A stretch of 64,000 bases of DNA, from positions 42,575,812 to 42,639,811 of the forward strand of contig NC_060259.1 of the NCBI RefSeq assembly GCF_921293095.1, written 5' to 3'. The position numbers and the translations under genes were made by a program. Below, one piece after another: positions 33,701-45,196 of this stretch. Under the pieces are notes generated by a model. That model did not search any database. It had not been told where the DNA came from and worked only from the letters and a program-made list of their open reading frames with translations. Position 1 is the first letter of the stretch; the number at the start of each line of letters is the position of its first letter. This stretch comes from Ischnura elegans (lineage: Eukaryota > Arthropoda > Insecta > Odonata > Coenagrionidae).

Positions 33701-36700
33701 AGGAAATTACAATGTTCATTCTTACATTCATGCATTTACACATTAAATATTGTGTGTTCATGTTCCAGCTAACCAGACCTTGCCATAGATTGAACTATAA
33801 TTAAAAAATGTATCTAGTTGAATTCCCACCTACTCTGAATGTAGAGATAGTACTCTGATGAAAAAAGCTTGATTGATCGTATTTTGCTTTAGAAAATTTA
33901 TAGCTTGCAATTGTTTGTTGAGTTCATGTTTTTTACTAATTTTTTCCTTTCTTTCTTTCTTTCAGCTGAATACAAATTAGACTCTGTTTTGAGAAGCTTG
34001 CTAAATTACCTTGTTATGTGTGTCTGTCTGGTTTCACTTGTACTGTGTTCCAGAGCAATTTATAGAGCTCACCTGTTGAAAAAGGTACCTCTGGCTTTGA
34101 AGCTTATAAATTGTGCAATTTAGCAAAATCATTGGTATGGGTACTACTGTTTAATATCTTTTTCAGGAAACGGTGCAATTTTTTGAAAGAGCATTTGGGA
34201 AAAGCCTTAGCATGAAGGGCCGCTTAGAATTTTTAAACTTCTGGTACGTCATGATAATCACAAATGATGTCCTTATTATAATTGGTTCAGGAATAAAAGA
34301 GAGAATTGAAAGAAAGGTGAGAAGTTTATTATTTTTATTTGAATAATTAATTTAGTATGCACACACAATGCTGCCTTTGACTTGTCATTTTCTTCAATGT
34401 AGTATTTTTGTAGCATTTTATGATTGAGTACTCAAATTTGCACTCCCTAACACTTAAATGTTTTATCCTTACCTTATTGTGCGATGTTTTTGAAAGTCCC
34501 TAAGTACTTGTTAGAAGACATTATTTTTACTCTGCTACATATAATGATTTCAAGATTTCACATTATATTAGAGATAACTTAGTTGTAGTCTTGGAAGTAG
34601 TCTGTTATGAGAAAAATGTCATTTGTTGTTTCAGCTACGAATGATACCACTGTATGATATAATTCTAGATTTCCACTTCTTCATAATGTATTGGACGATA
34701 TGGTGGTACTAAACAATATTCACGATACAATATTTTCTCAACTCTGCATTATTCTCAATTTCCCTTATTCTTTTTCCTAACCTTCCACGTAGTATAGGTG
34801 TTAAATTGCTGTTCTAAGCTTTTTTTCCTGTGATTAGTTAAATAACTCAATATTTTCAATGTTGCATTTAATATATTTCTGCAATAATATTTGATTACTG
34901 TGAATGTTAGTTTTAGACAAGGGGTAACTATTCTGAATGAATGATGCTATGCAATATATCTTCGCAGCAATTTGTTGGTGATCAGTGGAATGTGTGCAGT
35001 GTTCTGCTTGGTACAGGCAATTTGCTTGTATGGTTTGGACTGCTGAGGTACCTGGGATTTTTCAAAACTTATAATGTAAGTGGAAATAATGGAAAGTTTT
35101 TAGTCAAAGATTTATGGGATGCATATTAATTAATTTATTTACATTTCAGGTATTAATATTGACTTTGAAGAAAGCAGCCCCTAAGGTGGCTAGGTTTTTG
35201 CTTTGTGCTCTGATTCTCTACTCTGGATATACATTTTGTGGCTGGCTTGTTCTTGGACCATATCACTTGAAGGTTTGTGCTACAGTGGTTTGCTAATTTC
35301 TCTGGGAATGTGGACAGTAAGAAAGAAATACAGTGGAAGCTTGATTCATGAGTAGTTATTTTTGAGGTAATTGAGGGCAGCCATTTTACTGGTTACAGTA
35401 AAAATTATATCTCCAAAATAAGTGATAATATGTTTATTTCGACAGCCACTAAGGCCAATTCTTCAGATGGTACATACAAACAAGGCTTGCATGTTGACAG
35501 CTGCTTATTTGCCCACATTGGGGCATGGTGGCCTGAGGATAACAATAATTAAAGGACAGGTGGACAGAAAGAAGGGCAAGGGAATGATTTACAAAGGACA
35601 GGCTATAAAGGATGTAAATGAGAAGAAATATGTCAATTTGAAAATGCTAGCAGATAGGAGAGCTGTGTAAAATCAATCTTGATTGTTGACTTGATGATGA
35701 TTCTTTGAAGCACAATTCTTGGTTGTCGGTCACTAATTCATGCTGTGTATGAATCCACGACGTTGCTAGAGTGCCGTATCATGTGCGAAAAATATGTCCA
35801 GCCTCACTGGTGATCTCTCCCATTATCTATAGCTTTCTCTGGTGTATTTTTAGTGAGGTACCAGGGTTTTGTAGCTCTCTCTAATCTGAATGAATGGAGT
35901 GGAAGGGCAAGAGGCACCTAGACCATTAAATGATACTGGTGATCAATGGTGAAGGTTAACGGTGTAGTAGTCCTGAATTCGCTTGGAGTAGAGCGGTCAA
36001 AAAATGGATGATCAGAAAGCTATCAAGTCGCCATCAGAATGCACCTTCCCATACCACTGGTCTCTGCTGTCGTTTGGTTTGCTTTTTTTCCATCTTTTGT
36101 CCCGTCTACAAAAACATCTGCTGCCTCAAGTGCTTTTATCCAAGAATTGTGCATTTGTGGCTGAATGATGCAGGAAGGCAAAATCGCAAGTTACTTACCT
36201 TCACAAGAGCACTTGTATTTATCATTGTGGAGCATTGCAGGCGGCAGAAGAGCGCCACATGCTTACGGAACTGAGTCCTGCCACGATTGACAGTCGTGCA
36301 ACTTCATGCAGTGTCGCTGTTTGGTGCAGTGTTTAGAATATGGTTTCTGCCATCACTCAGTGATTTGATGCTTCTTATGAATCCCGGAGATCAATTGTCA
36401 CTTTGCTACAAGTAGTGCCACACACAGCCACAGATTGGTTTGAGGAAATGAGTTACAGTTATTGCTTTGAGATATTTTATTTGAAAAATTACGCATAAAT
36501 ATGCAAACAGTCTTTTTCTGTGAAAAAGCTCCCATGCAAAATCTGTGAGTTGGATGAGGTGAATATAGGCACTACATCCTTCTCGTTGGGAAGCAACGAG
36601 CACTTGATATAGCAAGCAATTTTCTGGGGATTATGAGCATTCATTAAACCAAGCTTTCACTGTAGAAATTATGTTTGATGTATTCATATTTTGAGTGTAG

Positions 36701-39700
36701 AATTAATACTTTGACTCTCCGGCATTATTTTGATCGTCCAATGAAAAGAGGAGACCCAAATGATGAGGGCTTCTTTAAATGTACCAAATAAATACCTATT
36801 TTTTTATCTTGACATTTAATGACTAATATTGATGTCAGTCAGCCATGTATTAAAGGTTATTCAGTATCTTGATTTTATTTCTGGATATCATGATGGCTTG
36901 TGAAATGCTTGAGAAATTGTTTTATATAAACATGTCTTCTTTAATTTACTTGCAAACGCTTCATTTGAGGGTTCAATGTCAAGCGAGAGTATTCACTGTT
37001 TGATGATGAGATGAAGGATATTCATGTGGCATCATGATTAGATGAGAGCATAAGCATAGACCCAAGAATTTTGGGGGAGGGGTTGATCCCCTGCTTGCTA
37101 TCATTTTGGTGTGTTTGTGGTGATCTTGCCCTAATATGCTGTGGTTTCTTTTTCAGTTTCGATCCTTGTCAAGTACGTCAGAATGCCTGTTTTCATTGAT
37201 AAATGGAGACGACATGTTTGCCACCTTCTTTAGTATGTCAAAGAAATCTCCCATGCTCTGGTGGTTCAGCAGATTGTACCTTTATTCATTCATCAGTTTG
37301 TTCATTTATGTCGTGCTGAGTTTGTTCATTTCTGTCATTATGGATGCTTATGAAACTATTAAGGTGAGGTCTTGATGTGTTTAAACATATTTATTGTTCA
37401 TCATGTTACTAATGTACTTTCACACCTATGGTGTTCTGATGCTCTATTATCTTCTTGTTGACTTTTATCTTAATCAAAATACTATTCCTTTTCATAAAAT
37501 ACATTTTGGTATTTTTTCTACTTATTCAAATATTAATTGTCAACATTTTCCGTGCTCTCACTTATATAGGATATTTTTTTTACAAACATGCCCTTTTTCA
37601 CTAAAGTTTTTTAAAACTTTTATGTAGGGCCTTATCAATGTGATTTGCAATTCTTTACCTATTAGGACATATGGGCATAAAATTTTCCAGGGACTGCAGA
37701 CTAAATAAAAAAGTTGGCTGAAAAATATTTAAACTAACAAGGGGAGACCACGAAAGTTGCTCCGCCTTTTTCAATGCCGTATTTTTTATGGCCTTCGGAA
37801 TGGTGAACACATCCCTGAACTAGTAGTGGTTCCGTTGAATGGGCCTTAGTTTGGCTGTAATTAATTAATTTTCATGCGGTACTTTTCACAAGCCGCTTGT
37901 ACTTTCATGATATCGCACCCTTCACCAGGTGGGTCAGGTGGGGTAGTGGTTAGCGTTCACGGCTACCACCCGGGGAACTAGGGTTCAAGGCTCCGTGATA
38001 GCTTTTTATTTTCTTGTCTCCATTGTGATCAAACGGCGTCAACTTTTTCATTAATTTTAATTGCGACAAGCATAGACATGAGACTACTTTTTTATCACCA
38101 TAATGACGTTTAGGTATTTAAGCAGTGTCATTTCAAACACGGAGATACGACGACTACACTAGCAAGGGTTGGTGTGCGCCAAATTGTTAATTTCTTCATT
38201 GCTTATACTGATAAACTTCCACATTAAAAATGGAAACCACTCTTGCAAGAGCACATGGCATTATAGGCTCGCGGCGACCAACAACATGCGTACAGACATA
38301 ATTAATAAGAACACAAAACGAATATAAAATGCCATATCTCTCGAACACTTGTAATTCGCTTTACTCCAAAGGGAGTTTACTTACACAGTACCTATGTGCT
38401 AAAAGAACCATTCCGAAATATAATTTCCATTAATAAATAGGATGAAATAAAAGTTTATGACCCTGGACCGGACGTGGTGGCGTATAAAATACGTCAATCT
38501 TCGAAAGCCAAGGATTTCAACATCGTACGTACATTCTGGGTTAGAATGGTCTCGTGTATTCCTACAATGTACTTTGACTGTCTATATTGCGAGTTTTCAA
38601 AGTTCGAGGTATTGTAGCTAAATTTTTTTAGATCAGCAAGAGGAACCCGTCACACGTGGCGTATAAATTACGCCGGGCGACCGGCCGTATACCACCTTTG
38701 TACCTTTATATCTGTATCACCTATAAATGTACAAGATTTTACTAATTTCTACAAATAAAGATTAATTTTAACAAAAATCGAGTATTATCATATATGCACA
38801 TAACATGGGAAAAGTACGCCATTCGCCCGGTTGTGAAGAAATAACAGTCGCGCCCGCTAGAGGGTTAAAAGCAACAATTACACCAAATGTGTCTTGTGCT
38901 CGCCGCTTCCCAAAATCTTCCGTAGCCCTTCCAATATAATAACAAGATATGCACCAACAAATGTCATTTCTTCCAAAAAAAAAAAGCCACTGCTTTAGCC
39001 CCCCATTAATCTTTCGTTATGTTTTTGAGTAGAAAGTGGAGCCTTCACTTCCCCGCGTTGAAAATGACACTGCTTAAACACCTAAACGTCATTATGGTGA
39101 TAAAAAAGTAGTCTCATGTCTATGCTTGTCGCAATTAAAATTAACGAAAAAGTTGATGCCGTTTGATCACAATGGAGACAAGAAAACAAAAAGCCATCAC
39201 GGAGGCTTGAACCCTGGTACCCCGGGTGGTAGTCGTAAACGCTAACCACTACCCCACCTGACCCTCCTGGCGATGGGTGTGATATCATGAAACTATAAGC
39301 GGCTTGTGAAAAGTACCGCATGAAAATTAATTAATTACAGCCAAACTAAGGCCCATTCAACGGAACCACTACTAGTTCAGGGATGTGTTCACCATTCCGA
39401 AGGCCATAAAAAATACGGCATTGAAAAAGGCGGAGCAACTTTCGTGGTCCCCCCTTGTAAGTTTAGTTAGGAGTGACATGGAAATTATTTAATATTAGCT
39501 ACTTAAATCAATCACTCAAACAAAAATGTTTTAGCTTTTTTAAAAATTATATTATTCTGTTATACTTGCAGATAATTAATATTAATATGCATAAAAATGC
39601 ACTTAATCTATTTATTCTTCTATTGACTGATTGAAGGGGTATTGTTTGAAAAAATCTAGCTGTAGGTGAATCATGAAGGATATTCAGATTTCCGCAATCA

Positions 39701-42700
39701 GTCAGGGAAATGAGGAATTCAATGTCTTCGAAGTAGTTCTTGTCTCATTAAAATGTCCTTGAGCTTTGATTTTAAATTTTCTAACCTGTACGTATGGGGA
39801 GTGTAATTTTAGTCAAACCATAACTTCGTTAATTATACGATGCTTTCATGTTCATGTGTATTTCTGCTGATGGAGTGAGTCATTTCTTCCAGATGTGCTA
39901 TCAGCAAGGATTTCCAAAGAGTGATCTTCAGGAGTTCATATCTAGTGGGGATGAAGAGACTTCTCCTGGAATTCTTCCCAATGAACGCTCACCCTCTCTG
40001 CTGGGGTTTTTCCCACACAGTTGCTGTGGCCATAGGTGGGGCTCGATGAATTTTGCTTCATACTCCTTTTTGTTTCTTCATTTCATGGAATATTTCTCTG
40101 AATATGCCATGAAATTAACAGCTGCAATTCCAAATAAAATGCCTCTTCCTGAGAGGCATTTTATTTGGAAAAATATTCACAAGTTCCAATGAACCTTGTT
40201 ACCACGCTTTATAAATCAAGGGGTACTCAGTGCCATAGCATGCACAAATTGTGTACCTCTAAAAATTTTCATCAGGTTAGCAATTTGCGTGCTTTAAGTG
40301 GTGTAAAGACTTCTATTCTTTCTGTGCATTATTTTGCATTTAGCCTATGTGCATTCCGACTGCAAAAAGATAAACCGAGAGAAATATTTTCTGAATGGTT
40401 AAGTATAGACATTGGTTTAGAATACCAATAAAGGGCTTATTTTTCTGTTGGCTTTAGCGGTGTGGTGAAGATTCAGTGGAGAGGTTTGCATGATGTGCAC
40501 TGTGTGTGTCCATCTTTGTAGTCGGCAGCAAAACTATCTTCAAACATGGACTCACTTGATGCATTTCCCATAAAACTCTCCACTGAAGGGCTTATTTTAT
40601 TTACTAAGTACCTCATACCTTTGTTAAGTACTTTTCCTTATCTCTGACCCTTTGGCAAAGTACTTTTTATACAGTTAACTGTTGATTATCCCTGCATGGA
40701 TTATCCATGTTGCGGATTCTTGTGGAATGTTGTGTACATCCATTAGAAAATAGTTGGCCTTCTGAGTTTTTAACTCTTCTTTAGCAGTATTAGTTGAACT
40801 TAAGGTTGACACTCATCAATTTTATTAACATATTATATTTTGAGGGATTAATTTTCTATTAAAACTAATTTTTGAAACTTGGTTGTTCTTTCAGTTGTAG
40901 GCATGCTTTGGAAAATAACATCAAAATGTTCTAAGTAAAATAATTTTGGTTTCATTTAGTTAAATATTCCTAACTGTTTTTGTATAAGGCTAGGCAACTT
41001 TTTGTTATAGCCTGTGATGTAGTTATAATAAATAACATTATATTATTCACCAGTATTTTGAAGTTCAAAATGTATGGGAAGAAATATAGTAATGCAACCT
41101 AAAAACAATACTCAATTTTATGTTACTTGACATCATTTTCTATGCAAAAGTAGAAAAATAATGTCTGTAATACCTACACATCATCTGAGACCTTCTTTGC
41201 CTGTCTTCCGGTCGACTTGTTGTTCCAACTGATGTCTATATTAGGATATCATGTTGTGTAGAGAACAACTAGGTTTTGTTCTTTTCCAACCATGGAAAAG
41301 TTTCCCTTAGTTTGCCTTATGACAATTAATTTTATGCATCATGTGGCCGATTAGTTATCTCATCTTCTTTGTAGGGTTTTAAGAAGAATCTCTTCTTTGT
41401 AATTTCAATTTTCATTTAGTAGATGCATGTTCTCTATTATTCTTTGTTGGTGTCACCCTTGAATACTTCTACCCTTGATTTTTCATGCTGCTGTCACCAT
41501 CCATGCCTCACTGCCACTAATAAACGTGCTTCAGTTATAACATGTGATAAATGGTTTTCTCATTTCAATGCTTATATACCCCCCTTAATTAGCTATCAGC
41601 TCTCTTCTTTGAAATTGGAACTATGATATTCCTCAAAATTTCTGGGTCTCTCTCTTTCCGAGTAGTTTCCACCCATGGTTTTTAAAATTTTGGGTTTAGT
41701 ATTCTTTCCTCAATTTTTTATTGAGAAATTATTATAAATGAAACCTATAACCCCTTATGATTTTTGTAGTCAATCTTAGAGGAGCAATCTTATGGAAGCA
41801 CTGGGCATTATGATTTTTATATGCCTTGGTACACTTTTCCCTTTATGTAATTATTTGTAATGAATGGATATTCATTTTCAGGCGAATGATTCGTTTATCT
41901 AAATTTAAATGGAAGTCAGCACAGCAGCAGTTAATTAATCTTAATGGTGATTCACTCTGTATATAGTCATCAAAAGTGTTATATGTGATATTAATGATAT
42001 ATCTTCTTAAACATAGGTCTGTGATATTTTGTGATTGCAAATGGATTTGTTCCTATTGTAATGATGTGAGTTTTGATGTCTATTGTTGCATGTTCCATTG
42101 TTATTGAAGACTGATTATATTTATCTACTGTTATATTTTATTGTTATGTTTTAAGTGCAAGAAGAATAATAATTTTTCAAGAATATTATCACTACAAAAC
42201 CTGAATATTGTTAAATCTTTAGCCATATCATGTTTCAATGATAAAGGAATGATATATTAGTGTTTTGCTTTTATTTTTGCTCCTCACCCATTCATTAGTA
42301 AAGAAAGTGTAATGGCAGTCTTCCTTCATATGGGTCAGTTGTGTCACTAATATATATTTAACATTGAGAGTAAATCCCTCCCCAAATTAGAGAATACTCA
42401 GTTTCCAACTATATATAGAAATTTCTTTTTGGAAAATACAGTGTGTGTGAGGGCATGTGAATAACTCCATTGAATTAGGTCTTTAATTTAAAATTTCATT
42501 TTGATTACAATCACTCTGCACGTCACGGCACGTGCATTACACCTACACCTGAATTGGAACACCTAGACCTGAATTAAATGTGAGGGAATGTAATTAGCCT
42601 AATAGGAGTGGAAGTGTTTAGTAGAACAGTGGTAATATACGTAATACATGGGCCATTCAGTTGTTGAGCAGGGTGCATTTATGCTATTATTGCTTTTAAT

Positions 42701-45196
42701 TTCACTTTGAAGGACTGGATGGTGTGAGGGTAAATAAATGAGTGTTTAGAGCCATGGGGTAGGCAAACTTGGGCACGGAATTTTTTAGACATTAATTAGG
42801 CCCTTGTTAAGTCTTATTCAAATATTAGCAGCATTTGTGTAGACTTCAGGATTTTCTGTGCCATTTTGTGTTACTTTGGATCAATTAACCCTTTTAGCGC
42901 TATCCTTCTTTCCGGGGTACAGTCGAAAAATGCGGAGGGTATTTTAATGAAATGCAGCGACTAGGAAAAATAAACATTATGTAGTTAATTTTTTAGATAT
43001 CTTAAAGCAATTTTTTTATTTAATGAGATTAAATTTGACAATCACAACATTTTTATACGTTTACAGGTATATAAGTTTTTTTGTTCCAATGCTCTCAAAT
43101 TTAACAACAATAGCGTAAAAGCCGATATATCGGCACGCCTCACTTTTCAGCCGAGGAGTAAAAGCCGATATATCGGCGTGCCACACTAAAAGGGTTAAAA
43201 TATTTTTTCCTGAATTCACCACTTTATCATGAGGCTTAGGCGAGGCATTCTCTTAATTAGATGAGTTTTAACAGCGCAATAGCCCATTATTTTGACCACT
43301 CTCACTTTATTAAATAGCAACTTACCATGTTTTTTGGTTTTATGGTTTTACACCCTATTGTAGACTTTATTCCAACAGTTGGAACTATGGTGAAGCTGAG
43401 TTAGTCTTTAAAATTGTGTCGAACCAAAATATGGCATGACATTGCCAGCAGACATTACTCAGCAGAAACCTTATAAGCACAACCTTAGCAAATTTTTATC
43501 CTCTGCTTTCTTTTTATTTTAATGGTGGTGGGGGAACCTTGTATTTGATGTTGATTCATTTTTATCTCCTTTCTGAACATCCAAACTCTTTGTGATGCTG
43601 GTATTATGGTAGCTTGCTTAAGCAGATAATATGTTCCATTTGCTTTCCCCATACCAGTTTCATTTTCATTAATAAATGAGCAGTCCTGAGTTATGGGCAT
43701 TCTCACTTATGCCATTTCATACTGATGATCAGGCTCCACTTACAATCTGCATACCCTCTGCATGGTCATTTTGGGAGACTTGCTTAAAATGTAGGCTATC
43801 ATGTTGAAATTTTTGGAGCGTGTAGACTGCTGTCATCATTTGTGTACCTCAAGTATTAAAATTTTACCTCTGTATTTTATCAGATGATTTGTTTGATATT
43901 TGAGAAAGGGACAAATGTTGAATAAGGTGTACTCTATATATTACAGAATTTCATTGCACTAGTAAAAGTTAAACGGCATGATGCACCACCTAAAAAATAC
44001 TAAATACAACTGGTTGAGGAAGAATGCATTTTCTGAATGAGGATTAATGTAATTTTCAATGAAAAGAAAAACTAAAAATGGCTAGTGAATGGGAAGATAT
44101 GCAAAGGAAAGCCTAGTTTGAATTGCATATGGCTGGTTATTGAGGATGAAAAAGAAAAGGATTGTGTAAATGCTGAAAGTTGGGTTTACAGGAGAATGTA
44201 GTGGGGAGCTGTATCTAACCAATCCTCAGATTGCTGACTGAACTCGATGACTATAAATTGAACCATTTATAAGTTACATGTGTAGAAAGGGTGGTGATGT
44301 AGGGTGCACTGGCAATGAAAGCTGGAATTTTATTTGCAGAAATAAGGTCGATGTGCGTAATGTAACAGTGCAAGATCAGGCAGGATACACAAAAGCTGTT
44401 GCAATTACTGTTACTTATTAAGAAATGAGTTATGTTATAATATAACTTAAAGGTATTTCAAGTGACTTACTTTCTCCTCAACCTGAAGACTACCTATAAT
44501 GGATGCATTGAATGACTGGAGCAGTTAGTATGGAAATGGTGCAAAATCATGAGCATTGTTCAATTTACGGACATGGTGCTTGGCTACTGGGCTACTCCTA
44601 GTAAAATTTTCTGTGGTGGGTGGATTTAGAAAATGCTTCTCATTATTGCATTTGCATGCTGGGTTAACTCACTAGGCAGTTTTTACCCTTAAAGGTAATA
44701 TAAATGTAAGGTTGTAGTAACCAATATTATGTTTCCAAATGCTCGAGCGTAGATTTAAAATGTGGTGTATGAAAGGTATAAAAAATGCTTGCTGAGCTCA
44801 AATGTTTTTGGAAAAATTTATCGCGTATGGATGGTATTAATAGAGCTGTAGCAATCTGTTTGCCACTCGCAAGCACTTTTTCAGTGTTCTGTAACATTAG
44901 GGAAGGAGTGGAGAAAGAGACCATAGGGGAACATTGTCCCAGCCCCTCAAATGTGTCTAGGTTGTCCCTCTTGTTGGTGATGTAGTGATAATAAACATAT
45001 ACTAATGTATGCATCCCAAGTTCAATGCCAGAAGGAGTCAAACCTATGGTTTAAATGTATTTACCCTTTTATAGTGTTGGTAAGAGTAGTAATGGTACTT
45101 TTAAATGAATGGATTTGTATGATAATGACGAATGATAAAGCATTTTTCTATGTTTTCAGGGCCACAGCTGCTGAAACAGAGCCACTAATAACATAG
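27794..45196 (+). CDS. Trpml: Mucolipin (TRPML) lysosomal cation channel, 13 exons
   Basis: Exons 27794-27839, 28005-28219, 28323-28514, 28644-28794, 28999-29171, 30301-30397, 33966-34084, 34167-34316, 34968-35075, 35150-35272, 37157-37363, 39893-40035 and 45160-45196 join in frame to 586 codons plus TAG, within the usual mucolipin length. Mucolipins release Ca2+ and other cations from late endosomes and lysosomes, opened by PI(3,5)P2. Visible: polybasic stretch RRKLKFF...RVTRRLPYK (50-73) before TM1; a luminal domain with [16 protein letters not shown] glycosylation sequon, [20 protein letters not shown] and SCKGS; TM2-TM4 in exons 7-9; TM5 in exon 10; pore helix and filter [14 protein letters not shown] (469-482); TM6 ending [10 protein letters not shown]. 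The tail has HSCCGHR, a possible palmitoylation site, and ETEPLI, an acidic dileucine-type lysosomal signal encoded by the last exon. The exon 5 acceptor is ambiguous; an alternative at about 29016 keeps frame. Confidence 0.93.
32374..32754 (+). pseudogene. Penelope-like element GIY-YIG endonuclease domain
   Basis: [20 protein letters not shown] is the YIG half of a GIY-YIG nuclease as found at the C-terminus of Penelope-like retroelement proteins. The catalytic-region R and the [19 protein letters not shown] and [13 protein letters not shown] blocks follow in order. The GIY half appears as CVYSSI in a different frame just upstream (about 32389), so a frameshift separates them. The reverse-transcriptase part was not recognised upstream. 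The frame ends in a serine/proline-rich tail ([18 protein letters not shown]). Confidence 0.8.
32798..32845 (+). ncRNA. Hammerhead-like remnant downstream of the Penelope endonuclease
   Basis: CTTGAAAAAGTGACCAGCAG then TCGGTCGCGAAACGTCGGGG: GTGACC pairs with GGTCGC to form a stem before GAAAC, as stem II does in a hammerhead. The CUGAUGA box is degraded to CUUGAAA, so it is probably inactive. Confidence 0.4.
35273..37156. other. TRPML intron 10
   Basis: 1.88 kb with a LINE tail at 35440-35700; the rest, including the frame at 36008-36274, is unrecognised. Confidence 0.5.
35440..35700 (+). pseudogene. LINE reverse-transcriptase C-terminus in TRPML intron 10
   Basis: [20 protein letters not shown], then [20 protein letters not shown] and ADRRAV is the LINE C-terminal block (GHxxRHxGLxxxxxEGxVxGKxGRG...LADRR). 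It ends in TTGATGATGATT, a short GATGAT-like tail. Same family as the fragments at 16550 and 24190. Confidence 0.68.
37944..37994 (+). promoter_or_regulatory. tRNA-like A and B boxes inside the foldback arm
   Basis: TAGTGGTTAGCG (37944-37955) resembles an A box and GGTTCAAGGCTCC (37982-37994) a B box, with tRNA-like spacing and CACCCGGGGAAC between. The mirror copy lies at about 39195-39260. It does not fold as a full tRNA, so it is likely a tRNA-derived SINE-type promoter captured by the element. Confidence 0.55.
38461..38864. mobile_element. Possible piggyBac-like MITE nested in the foldback spacer
   Basis: Starts CCCTGGACCGGACG and ends CGCCCGCTAGAGGG followed by TTAA; the ends are imperfect inverted repeats (CCCT...). 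The left flank reads ATGA instead of TTAA, so the duplication is not intact. Confidence 0.35.
40130..40168. repeat. Perfect hairpin, 17-bp arms
   Basis: CCAAATAAAATGCCTCT (40130-40146) and its exact complement (40152-40168) with a 5-base loop. It lies 95 bp into TRPML intron 12. The left arm contains AATAAA. Confidence 0.85.
42889..43194. mobile_element. piggyBac-like MITE (306 bp)
   Basis: Flanked by TTAA on both sides (42885-42888 and 43195-43198), the piggyBac target duplication. Ends are CCCTTTTAGCGC on the left and CCCTTTTAGTGTGGC (reverse complement) on the right. Near the right end the palindrome GCCGATATATCGGC occurs twice (about 43121-43134 and 43162-43175). No coding. Confidence 0.75.

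Larger units (their letters stand above)
30398..33965. other. TRPML intron 6
   Basis: 3.57 kb holding the Penelope-like GIY-YIG relic (32374-32754) and its downstream motif. A 90-codon frame at 30807-31076 ([20 protein letters not shown]) and the frames at 31441-31632 and 33428-33637 were not recognised. Confidence 0.5.
37730..39465. mobile_element. Foldback element with 416-bp inverted arms, in TRPML intron 11
   Basis: Arms 37730-38145 and 39050-39465 are inverted copies of high identity around a 904-bp spacer. The outer end reads TAAACT(A/T)ACAAGGGG(A/G)GACC. No clear target duplication; a TA at both edges would fit Tc1/mariner-like insertion but is weak evidence. Each arm contains tRNA-like Pol III boxes. 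The spacer (38146-39049) carries short repeats of GGCGTATAAA(A/T)TACG and possibly a nested TTAA-type element at 38461-38864. No transposase frame. Confidence 0.85.
40036..45159. other. TRPML intron 12
   Basis: 5.1-kb last intron. Contains the palindrome at 40130-40168 and the TTAA-flanked MITE at 42889-43194. The exon 12 frame runs on into it to a stop at 40192 (adding [20 protein letters not shown]...), which would replace the dileucine tail if the intron were retained. Otherwise unrecognised. Confidence 0.5.

Noticed and set aside
36008-36274. 88-codon frame in TRPML intron 10
   Set aside because: No recognisable domain on either strand and no splice context.
37931-38000. A true tRNA gene in the foldback arm
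   Set aside because: A- and B-box-like blocks are present, but acceptor and anticodon stems do not form.
39893-40192. Exon 12 frame running to 40192 as the normal end of TRPML
   Set aside because: A good donor at 40036 joins in frame to the exon at 45160, giving a mucolipin-like dileucine tail; kept only as a possible isoform.
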